Part shown: positions 6,774 to 12,232 of the stretch, piece by piece
How the letters are laid out: the number at the start of each line of letters is the position of its first letter
Numbering within the stretch: position 1 is the stretch's first letter
Assembly (NCBI GenBank): GCA_041394725.1
Contig: JAWKHR010000070.1
Coordinates: forward strand, 1-26,469
Source: JAWKHR01 sp041394725
GTDB lineage: Bacteria; Acidobacteriota; Vicinamibacteria; Vicinamibacterales; SCN-69-37
DNA: 26,469 nt
Reading direction: 5' to 3'
Made by a program: the position numbers and the translations under genes
Notes under the pieces: model-generated
Databases searched by the model: none
Told to the model about the DNA's origin: nothing
Seen by the model: only the letters and a program-made list of their open reading frames with translations

Positions 6774-7658
6774 TCAGCGGCGCGATGCCAGGTCCGCCGC
6801 CAGCAGCATCGCCTCGACCAGGCTCCCCTCGTCGGCCACACCCTGCCGCGCGATGTCGAACGCCGTGCCGTGATCGACCGACGTGCGGATGATCGGCAGC
6901 CCGATGGTCACGTTGACCGCGCGCCCGAAGGCGAGCAGCTTGACCGGCACCAGCCCCTGATCGTGGTACGCGGCGACCACGACGTCGAACTCGTGCCGTG
7001 CCGCGCGGACGAACAGCGTGTCCGCCGGATATGGCCCGGACACGTCGGCGCCCGCCGCGCGGGCGTCGGCGATCGCGGGCACCATGACGCGCGCCTCCTC
7101 GTCGCCCATGAGCCCGTCCTCGCCCGCGTGCGGGTTGAGCCCGGCCACGGCGATGCGTGGCGACGCGAGGCCGAACGCCGGCAGCGACTCCGCCGTGAGC
7201 GTAATCACGCGGCGGAGCCGGTCGCGCGTGAGCGCCGTCGGCACGGCCGAGAGCGGCACGTGGACCGTGGCGAGCACGACGCGCAGGCGGTCGGACCAGA
7301 AGAGCATCGCGACGTCGGGGGTGCCACACAGGTGCGCGAGCAGGTCGGTGTGGCCGCGCCAGCCGATGCCGGCGGCCGCGAAGGCCGCCTTGTTGACGGG
7401 CGCGGTCGCGATGGCGTGGACGCGCCCCGCGAGCGCGTCCGCCGTGGCGCGGGCGATGGCGTCGTAGGCGGCCCGCCCCGACCGCGGATCCACCACGCCG
7501 GCCGGAAACGCCTCGACGTCGGCCGGCTCGGACGGGCCGTAAATCACGGGGCGGCAGACCTCGACGACGCGCGGGTGGCGCGTCGCCTTGACGGCGATCT
7601 CCGGGCCGATGCCGGACGGATCGCCGGCGGTCACCGCGACGATCGGGCGCTCGGTCAC
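6774..7658 (-). CDS. pdxA: 4-hydroxythreonine-4-phosphate dehydrogenase
   Basis: The 294-residue product is PdxA, which oxidises 4-phosphohydroxy-L-threonine in DXP-dependent pyridoxal 5'-phosphate synthesis. It shows GDPSGIGPE (12-20), TAPVNKAA (85-92), the GHTDLLA loop (102-108) and the three metal-ligand histidines in TVHVPL (H133), NPHAGE (H177) and YHDQG (H232). RTSVDHGTAFD (258-268) is also present. It is shorter than E. coli PdxA (329) but all catalytic segments are there. The start is GTG 7658, preceded by GGAGG with a 5-nt spacer. It lies 55 bp downstream of the delta' gene on the same strand and may be co-transcribed with it. PLP is also the cofactor of the nearby aminotransferase, although that link is probably incidental. 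Confidence 0.95.
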   Translation of the reverse strand: MTERPIVAVTAGDPSGIGPEIAVKATRHPRVVEVCRPVIYGPSEPADVEAFPAGVVDPRSGRAAYDAIARATADALAGRVHAIATAPVNKAAFAAAGIGWRGHTDLLAHLCGTPDVAMLFWSDRLRVVLATVHVPLSAVPTALTRDRLRRVITLTAESLPAFGLASPRIAVAGLNPHAGEDGLMGDEEARVMVPAIADARAAGADVSGPYPADTLFVRAARHEFDVVVAAYHDQGLVPVKLLAFGRAVNVTIGLPIIRTSVDHGTAFDIARQGVADEGSLVEAMLLAADLASRR

Positions 7659-7713
7659 TCGGTCCTCCGTCCCTTCCCCGGGGTGGTCCCCGTCCGACCG
7701 GCGGCGCGGCGCC

Positions 7714-8712
7714 TCACAGGCCGAGCGCGACCCAGTCGGCGACGATCTTCGGGCTCGCGTTGCGTTTGAGGGCGGCGCGGGCGCGGGTCACGCGGTCGAA
7801 GGCCTCGGTCGCCCGCGCGGGTCCGTAGGTCGAGGCGAGCGGCCGCAACGCGTCGGCCAGGTCGACGTTGGACAGCGCGCCCGCGCCGACGCCGACGTGC
7901 GTCAGGTCGCGGAGCAGCGACGCGAGGAGGACGAGCCGTGTGTCGAGCGCCTCGCGGTCGCGGCGTTTCGTGCCGTGCTGCGCGAGCGCCGCGGCGGCCT
8001 TGAGGCTCGCCGGCACGCCGCGCCCGCCCGCCGCCGCGAGCACCGCCATCGCCGCCTCGCGGTCGTCGTCGAAGTGCTCGTCGTCGGCCGCCAGCGCGCG
8101 CTCGACGCTGCCCGCGGCGGTGGCGGCCAGCACGCGCGCGCGGGCCGGCTCGACGTCGCCGTGATCGACCAGCACGCGCGCCACCTCCGCGTCGGTGAGC
8201 GGGCCGAACCGCAGGCGCCGGCAGCGCGACTGGATCGTGGGCAGGAGCGTGTCGGGAAACGCGCTGACGAGCAGGAACACGGACGACGCGGCCGGTTCCT
8301 CGAGCGTCTTGAGCAGCGCGTCCTGAGTCTCGACGGTCATCGCGTCGGCCGGCTCGATGACGAACACCCGGCGCGCCGCCTCGAACGGACGGTAGCCGGC
8401 GACCTCGATGACCCGGTCGCGGAGCGCCTTGATCCGGATCGACGCCTCGTCGCCCTTCTCGAGCCAGACGACGTCGGTGTGCGTCCGCTGGGCGATGCGC
8501 CGGCACGTCACGCAGGTCCCGCACGCGTCGTCGCCGCCGGCCGCTGCGCGCTCCGGGCAGTTCACGGCCTGCGCGATCGCGAGCGCGACCGCCCGCTTGC
8601 CGACACCGGACGGCCCGGCCAGGAGCAGGCTCTGCGGCAGACGGCCTCGCGCCACCCCCTTGCGCAGGAGGGCGATGAGGGGGCCGTGCCCGATGATCGA
8701 CGCAAGCGGCAT
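7714..8712 (-). CDS. holB: DNA polymerase III subunit delta'
   Basis: This 332-residue AAA+ clamp-loader subunit helps load the sliding clamp onto DNA. It begins ASIIGHGPLIALLRKGVARG (4-23), then has the nucleotide-binding loop GPSGVGKR (33-40), a four-cysteine zinc module (C52, C64, C67, C70), the Walker B-like FVIEPADAM (117-125), TLEEP (136-140), and the SRC motif (162-164) that completes the neighbouring ATP site in clamp loaders. A C-terminal helical domain follows. The ATG at 8712 was chosen because the conserved region begins immediately; longer forms add only low-complexity Ala/Gly/Pro sequence. The frequent neighbour tmk is absent. It is followed by pdxA on the same strand. The short DnaX paralogue is excluded by length and by lack of the gamma/tau C-terminal region. 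Confidence 0.9.
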   Translation of the reverse strand: MPLASIIGHGPLIALLRKGVARGRLPQSLLLAGPSGVGKRAVALAIAQAVNCPERAAAGGDDACGTCVTCRRIAQRTHTDVVWLEKGDEASIRIKALRDRVIEVAGYRPFEAARRVFVIEPADAMTVETQDALLKTLEEPAASSVFLLVSAFPDTLLPTIQSRCRRLRFGPLTDAEVARVLVDHGDVEPARARVLAATAAGSVERALAADDEHFDDDREAAMAVLAAAGGRGVPASLKAAAALAQHGTKRRDREALDTRLVLLASLLRDLTHVGVGAGALSNVDLADALRPLASTYGPARATEAFDRVTRARAALKRNASPKIVADWVALGL

Positions 8713-8765
8713 GGGTCTCGCCGTATCGTAGCGCGTCGCGGGGCGACGCCGCGGCCGTCCAGCGG

Positions 8766-8834
8766 GTCCGGCGCCCCCGAACGCCGCGGCTGTCGGCGCG
8801 TCTGGCGCCCCCCGAACGCCGCGGCTGCCGGCGC
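8766..8834. repeat. Two tandem 34/35-bp GC-rich repeats upstream of holB
   Basis: Unit 1 (8766-8799) and unit 2 (8800-8834) share a GGCGCCCCC-GAACGCCGCGGCTG core and differ by two substitutions and one inserted C. A partial third unit begins at 8835. They fill the gap between the delta' gene and the tRNA promoter. No gene was seen in 8713-8956. Confidence 0.75.
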
Positions 8835-8910
8835 GGACGGCGCCCAGGGCGGGAGGGCTGGCGGGCCCGCGGGGCCCCCACGGTCGGCCGATCGCCCCGG
8901 CGCGGACGGC

Positions 8911-8940
8911 TTGCGCGGCCCACGAACGTGGTGCCATAAT
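8911..8940 (+). promoter_or_regulatory. Sigma-70-type promoter of tRNA-Val
   Basis: TTGCGC (8911-8916), an 18-nt spacer and CATAAT (8935-8940, five of six matches) lie just upstream of the tRNA at 8957. The predicted start near 8947 leaves a leader of about 10 nt. Confidence 0.6.
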
Positions 8941-8956
8941 CGCGTGTTGCCGGTTG

Positions 8957-9031
8957 GGGCGGTTAGCTCAGTGGTAGAGCACCGGCCTTACACGCCGGCT
9001 GTCACAGGTTCGAATCCTGTACCGCCCACCA
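8957..9031 (+). tRNA. tRNA-Val (anticodon UAC)
   Basis: The 75-nt gene folds as a full cloverleaf. The acceptor stem is GGGCGGT/ACCGCCC, with a D arm GCTC/GAGC, an anticodon stem CCGGC/GCCGG around CTTACAC (anticodon TAC), and a T arm ACAGG-TTCGAAT-CCTGT. Discriminator A is followed by an encoded CCA (9029-9031). Confidence 0.97.
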
Positions 9032-9035
9032 TGGA

Positions 9036-9062
9036 CCGGTGCGGTGGATTCGAACGCACCGG
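9036..9062 (+). terminator. Hairpin immediately after tRNA-Val
   Basis: An 8-bp perfect stem (CCGGTGCG, 9036-9043, with 9055-9062) encloses an 11-nt loop five bases after the CCA end. There is no U tract, so it may act in 3' processing or be a weak terminator. Confidence 0.35.
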
Positions 9063-9065
9063 CTT

Positions 9066-9195
9066 GCGAAACTTCGAACTGGGAACTTCGAACTTCGAAC
9101 GCTGGTGAGGAGCTCGTCTCCTAGAATAATGTTCTAGTTGGGTCGAATGCAGGTTCCTGGATTCGAAGTTCCCAGTTCGACGTTCGAAGTTTCGC
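9066..9195. repeat. TTCGAA-rich inverted repeat between the two tRNA genes
   Basis: The left arm (9066-9100) and right arm (9161-9195) are reverse complements over GCGAAACTTCGAA and CTGGGAACTTCGAA. The right arm carries an extra 7-nt CGTCGAA-type unit. A smaller hairpin, CTAGAA/TTCTAG with a TAATG loop (9121-9137), sits between them. The right arm and its flank, TTCGAAGTTTCGC then AGTCCCC (9183-9210), match the repeat at 24149-24260, so this is a dispersed family. No gene was seen between the tRNAs. Confidence 0.8.
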
Positions 9196-9212
9196 AGTCG
9201 TCAGTCCCCCGC

Positions 9213-9289
9213 GGGGTCGTAGTTCAGTTGGTTAGAACGCTGGCCTGTCACGCCAGAGGTCGCGAGTTCGAGTCTCGTCGGCCCCGCCA
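9213..9289 (+). tRNA. tRNA-Asp (anticodon GUC)
   Basis: The 77-nt cloverleaf has an acceptor stem GGGGTCG/CGGCCCC (one G-U pair), a D arm GTTC..GAAC, an anticodon stem CTGGC/GCCAG around CTGTCAC (anticodon GTC), a 5-nt variable loop, a T arm GCGAG-TTCGAGT-CTCGT, discriminator G9286 and an encoded CCA (9287-9289). Confidence 0.96.
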
Positions 9290-9372
9290 CTCTCCTTCGT
9301 CCGTTTCCACGCGCACGTCCGCTCCGCACGCGCACGCTCCGATCGAGACCCGTCCCCCGTCGGAGGTCTGAC

Positions 9373-9750
9373 ATGTCGTCGTCGTCCGCGCGGCCCGAGG
9401 CCGCCGACGTCTCACGTCATCACGAGCCCCTGCTGCCGCGCGGGGTGTTCCTGGGCCGGCTCGCGCGTCACGTGCTGGGTGCCTTTGCCCTCATCGCCGC
9501 GACGCTCGGCCTCGGCATGGCCGGCTACCACGAGCTCGAGGGCCTGTCGTGGATCGACGCGTACCTCAACGCCTCCATGATCCTCGGCGGCATGGGCCCG
9601 GTGGCCGAACTGCACACGACCGCGGGCAAGCTCTTTGCGGGCACGTACGCGCTGTTCGCGGGCATCGTGTTCCTCGTCACCGCGGGCGTCGCCTTCGCGC
9701 CGGTCGTGCACCGTGCGATGCGGCGGTTTCACCTCGAAGGCCGGCGCTGA
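9373..9750 (+). CDS. Small two-helix membrane protein resembling a K+-channel pore module without the canonical filter
   Basis: The 125-residue product has two hydrophobic helices (about 32-51 and 87-110) joined by a re-entrant-like segment, SWIDAYLNASMILGGMGPV (59-77). The layout (helix, short pore helix with W and A/L pattern, glycine-rich turn, helix) is that of two-TM potassium channels. Where a filter should read TVGYGD, this protein reads LGGMGPV, so selective K+ conduction is not supported. The ATG at 9373 has GGAGG six bases upstream, a clear ribosome-binding site. It follows tRNA-Asp and converges with the DUF1003 gene (10-bp gap). Channel-family descent is inferred; an unrelated small membrane protein remains possible. 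Confidence 0.75.
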   Translation: MSSSSARPEAADVSRHHEPLLPRGVFLGRLARHVLGAFALIAATLGLGMAGYHELEGLSWIDAYLNASMILGGMGPVAELHTTAGKLFAGTYALFAGIVFLVTAGVAFAPVVHRAMRRFHLEGRR

Positions 9751-9760
9751 CCCGCACGAC

Positions 9761-10300
9761 TCAGGCCCCGTCGCCGTCCCGCTGCGCCTCGAGGCGCTCG
9801 AGGATCGCCATCTGGCGCTCCTGCAGGTCGATGAGCGTCCGCCACTGCGCGTCACGCAGTTCGTCGAGCTTCGCGTGGAGCGAGACGATCTCGAGTTCCG
9901 CGCGGAGGTTCACCTCGTAGTCGTGCTGCGCCTCGAGCCGGTCCTTCGCGGCCTGGCGGTTCTGGCTCATCATGATCACCGGCGCCTGCAGCGCGGCCAG
10001 GCACGAGAGCAGCAGGTTGAGCAGGATGAACGGGAACGGGTCGAACGGCCGCGCCGACCGCGCGTTGACGATCATCCAGAGCGTCATCACGACCAGGAAG
10101 CCGAAGATGAAGACCCAGCTGCCGCCGAAGGCCGCCACGCGGTCCGCCACGCGCTGCCCGAACGTCTGCCGCTCGTCGAACACCACGTTCGGGTTCTGCA
10201 CGGGCGGCGCGGATGCCCGGATGAACCGGGCGACCACCCGCCGTTCGAGATCCCCGAGACGATGCAGTTCCTCCTGGATGATGCGAGGTTCCAGCGCCAT
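9761..10300 (-). CDS. DUF1003 family membrane protein
   Basis: The 179-residue product fits the DUF1003 family. It has a basic N-terminal region with NPNVVFDERQTFGQRVADRV (residues 36-55), then two membrane helices (about 58-79 and 88-111) with WVFIFGF and FPFILLNLLLS, then QAPVIMMSQNRQAAKDR (106-122), and a charged C-terminal coiled-coil-like helix (122-172). The family is an uncharacterised bacterial inner-membrane group whose role is unknown to me. ATG 10300 is chosen because AGGAGG lies 7 nt upstream; a longer in-frame start would add Arg-rich residues unlike the family. It is divergent from the 10408 gene. Confidence 0.9.
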   Translation of the reverse strand: MALEPRIIQEELHRLGDLERRVVARFIRASAPPVQNPNVVFDERQTFGQRVADRVAAFGGSWVFIFGFLVVMTLWMIVNARSARPFDPFPFILLNLLLSCLAALQAPVIMMSQNRQAAKDRLEAQHDYEVNLRAELEIVSLHAKLDELRDAQWRTLIDLQERQMAILERLEAQRDGDGA

Positions 10301-10394
10301 GCCATGGCCTCCTGAGGCGTGAGTGTAGTGCCGCCGGCGCCGTTCGCGGCCCCGCGCGAAATGGACCGACACGCCCGCGTCATGGCGCCTCGGC

Positions 10395-10407
10395 TAGAAT
10401 CGGGCGG
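10395..10407 (+). promoter_or_regulatory. -10-like box 7 nt before ATG 10408 (candidate leaderless start)
   Basis: TAGAAT (10395-10400, five of six matches to TATAAT) is followed by a 7-nt spacer and the ATG at 10408. No Shine-Dalgarno sequence is visible before the ATG, and no convincing -35 box is seen. Confidence 0.42.
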
Positions 10408-10833
10408 ATGTCCGACGCCTCCGCCCCGCGCGTCACCGTCGCGTTCGCGATGTTCTGCCAGGGCTACGACCCGGAGCAGCCGACCGACCTCCGCCGGATG
10501 ACGACCGGGCTCGGCGGCTGGACGGAGGATGATCCGCCCACGGTCGAACTGACGCTGGCCATCGGCCTGTGGAATGCCGGGGGGCCGGGGCAGGTGTCGT
10601 GCCGACTGGGCGTGCGACGACCCGGCGAGGACGTCCAGTACCTCGGCGAGGGCGCGACCTCGGTGTCCGACGCCGGCGAGATGGCGATCCTCCCGCTGAA
10701 GTTCCGCCTCACGTTCGATCGCCCCGGTGTGTACTGGGCCATCGGCGAGTTCAACGGCGCGCCGCTGGTCGAAGTCCCGTTCGCCGTCTCGGAAGCGCCA
10801 CCGCCCACGGTGGTTCCGCCCCCCCACGCGTGA
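10408..10833 (+). CDS. Small predicted beta-rich protein of unknown function
   Basis: The 141-residue product has no signal peptide or membrane helix. It alternates hydrophobic strands (VTVAFAMFCQG at 9-19, VELTLAIGLWN at 46-56, QVSCRLGVRRPG at 62-73, FRLTFDRPGVYWAIGEFNG at 99-117) and ends in a proline-rich tail. The pattern of a strand, a turn, then YWAIGEFNG followed by PFAVSE resembles small beta-sandwich proteins that share a 'host-response-like' strand order, such as DUF6941-type proteins, but this is a weak resemblance. It overlaps the SemiSWEET-like gene by four bases (GTGA, 10830-10833), so the two are probably co-translated. I cannot assign a function. Confidence 0.7.
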   Translation: MSDASAPRVTVAFAMFCQGYDPEQPTDLRRMTTGLGGWTEDDPPTVELTLAIGLWNAGGPGQVSCRLGVRRPGEDVQYLGEGATSVSDAGEMAILPLKFRLTFDRPGVYWAIGEFNGAPLVEVPFAVSEAPPPTVVPPPHA

Positions 10834-11195
10834 CCCCGGCCTCCCTCGTCGGCCTGTCGGCGGGCATCCTGACCACCGTGGCCTTCGTGCCGCAGGTCTG
10901 GCGCGCGTGGCGCACCCGGTCCACCGGCGACCTCTCGCTCGGGATGCTCGTGACGTTCGTCGCCGGCCTCTCGCTCTGGGTGGCGTACGGCGTGCAGCTG
11001 CGCGAGGCGCCGATCGTCGTGTCCAACGTGGTCACGCTGGGTCTCGCGCTGGCGCTGCTCGCCCTCAAGCTCCGCCACGGCACGCGTGCGATCGCGGCCC
11101 CGGTGGACCCGGTGGGGCCGGTCGATCCGTCGCCATGTCAGCCAGCCGACACCGCGGTCGATCTGCCGACACCTCCGGCGACCGAAGTCCGCTGA
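10830..11195 (+). CDS. SemiSWEET-like PQ-loop sugar transporter
   Basis: The 121-residue product has the three-helix SemiSWEET layout (about 5-24, 36-54, 61-80). The PQ-loop motif AFVPQVWRAWRTRSTGDLS lies at 18-36, followed by a tryptophan (W50) and a PIVVSN segment with Asn66 in the third helix. In known SemiSWEETs the equivalent residues line the sugar path, and two copies pair to form a transporter for mono- or disaccharides in the cytoplasmic membrane. A 40-residue Pro/Asp-rich C-terminal tail (82-121) is longer than usual. The start is GTG 10830, overlapping the previous stop. Sugar identity and direction cannot be read from sequence. A nearby weak hairpin (AAACC/GGTTT, 11195-11207) follows the stop. 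Confidence 0.85.
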   Translation: MTPASLVGLSAGILTTVAFVPQVWRAWRTRSTGDLSLGMLVTFVAGLSLWVAYGVQLREAPIVVSNVVTLGLALALLALKLRHGTRAIAAPVDPVGPVDPSPCQPADTAVDLPTPPATEVR

Positions 11196-11220
11196 AACCG
11201 CCGGTTTTCCTCGCGTTTCC

Positions 11221-11236
11221 TGGACCACATCTTGCA
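11221..11236 (+). promoter_or_regulatory. Candidate sigma-54 (-24/-12) promoter for the 11282-17642 operon
   Basis: TGGACC, five bases, then TTGCA matches the sigma-54 consensus TGGCAC-N5-TTGCA with exact spacing. GG and GC are ten bases apart, and two positions of the -24 element differ. It would start transcription near 11248, about 34 nt before GTG 11282. No -10 box is seen in 11196-11281. Sigma-54 dependence would also need an enhancer-binding protein, which is not in the window. Confidence 0.4.
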
Positions 11237-11281
11237 CTTCCGCGGGCGGCCTTCCGGCCGTTTCGAGGAGAGGTGTCACTC

Positions 11282-12232
11282 GTGGAATCCGCCCCGCCAG
11301 CCGCCCCGGCCCGGCCGTCGCCCCGCGCCCCCGTCGAGGCAGTGCGCGCCGACGCGACGGTCGAGGCGCTCCGCGCCGAGCCCCCCGTCGAGGCGCTCCG
11401 CGCCGAGCTGCGCGGCGTGCGCGCCGCGCTCGAGGCGCGGCGGGCACGGGACGAGCGGTTGTTGCAGGTCGAGCTCCAGGCGTACGAGGACCGCCTGCTC
11501 GCGTCGCCGCGTCACCAGGAACCCGGCCGGCTGGCGCGCTTCGGCCACCAGATGTTCTCGCAGCACGGCGAGGACGGCATCCTCGCGGAGATCTTCCGCC
11601 GCATTGGCGTCGTGGACCGCACATGCGTCGAGATCGGGATCGGCAACGGCCTGGAGAACAACACCGCCGCCCTGCTCGTGCAAGGTTGGCGGGGATTCTG
11701 GGTCGAAGGTGACGTGCGGCAGGCGACCCGGGCGAGCCGGACGTTCGCCGGCGCGATCGCCGACGGGCGCCTGGCGATGGCGCGCGCGACGGTCACCGCC
11801 GAGAACGTCGAGGCCGTGCTGTCGGCGCTCGCGGTCCCCGCCGGGGTGGACCTGCTCTCACTCGACATCGACCGCAACACCTACTGGGTCTGGCGCGCCA
11901 TCACCTCGGTGCGCCCGCGCGTGGTCGTCGTCGAGTACAACGCGCAGTTTCCCCCCGGGGTGGACTGGGTCGTCGCGTATCGCGCCGACCGGGCGTGGAA
12001 CGGCACGGCGTGGTTCGGCGCCAGTCTCTCGGCCTGCGAGCGGCTCGGCCGGGAGAAGGGCTACGCGCTCGTCGGGTGCTCGCTGACCGGCGTGAACGCG
12101 TTCTTCGTGCGCGAAGACCTGTGCGGGCAGCACTTCGCCGCACCGTTCACCGCGGCGCACCACTTCGAGCCGGCGCGGTACTACCTGAATCGCCGGACCG
12201 GCCATCCGGCCTCGGCGGGAGACGGCGCCTGA
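11282..12232 (+). CDS. FkbM-like methyltransferase-fold protein of unknown activity
   Basis: The 316-residue product has an Ala/Pro-rich start, a coiled-coil-like helix (about 17-75) built partly from a three-fold nine-residue repeat (VEALRAEPP type), and a C-terminal domain from 85. That domain carries MFSQHGEDGILAEIF (91-105), CVEIGIGNGLENNTAALL (115-132), FWVEGD (139-144), LLSLDIDRNTYWVW (191-204) and VVVVEYNAQFPP (214-225). This order (motif I-like glycine run, acidic strand end, then SLDID and EYN) is that of FkbM-related, SAM-binding-fold proteins, though the exact family is uncertain. GTG 11282 is used because AGGAGAGG lies at a workable distance; GTG 11273 would be too close to it. 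The stop overlaps the next ATG by one base (TGATG). A role in glycan or glycoprotein modification is inferred from the operon. Confidence 0.72.
   Translation: MESAPPAAPARPSPRAPVEAVRADATVEALRAEPPVEALRAELRGVRAALEARRARDERLLQVELQAYEDRLLASPRHQEPGRLARFGHQMFSQHGEDGILAEIFRRIGVVDRTCVEIGIGNGLENNTAALLVQGWRGFWVEGDVRQATRASRTFAGAIADGRLAMARATVTAENVEAVLSALAVPAGVDLLSLDIDRNTYWVWRAITSVRPRVVVVEYNAQFPPGVDWVVAYRADRAWNGTAWFGASLSACERLGREKGYALVGCSLTGVNAFFVREDLCGQHFAAPFTAAHHFEPARYYLNRRTGHPASAGDGA
11333..11413 (+). repeat. Three tandem 27-bp repeats encoding a nine-residue motif
   Basis: Units at 11333-11359, 11360-11386 and 11387-11413 each begin GTCGAGGC. They encode VEAVRADAT, VEALRAEPP and VEALRAELR. The period is a multiple of three, so copy-number change would keep the frame and alter coiled-coil length. 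Confidence 0.8.

Noticed and set aside
9066..9195. CRISPR-like array of TTCGAA repeats
   Set aside because: Units are irregular, short and inverted, with no uniform spacers and no cas genes nearby.
9213..9289. tRNA-Asp as an integration site of a mobile element
   Set aside because: No integrase, transposase or duplicated tRNA 3' end was seen in the following sequence.
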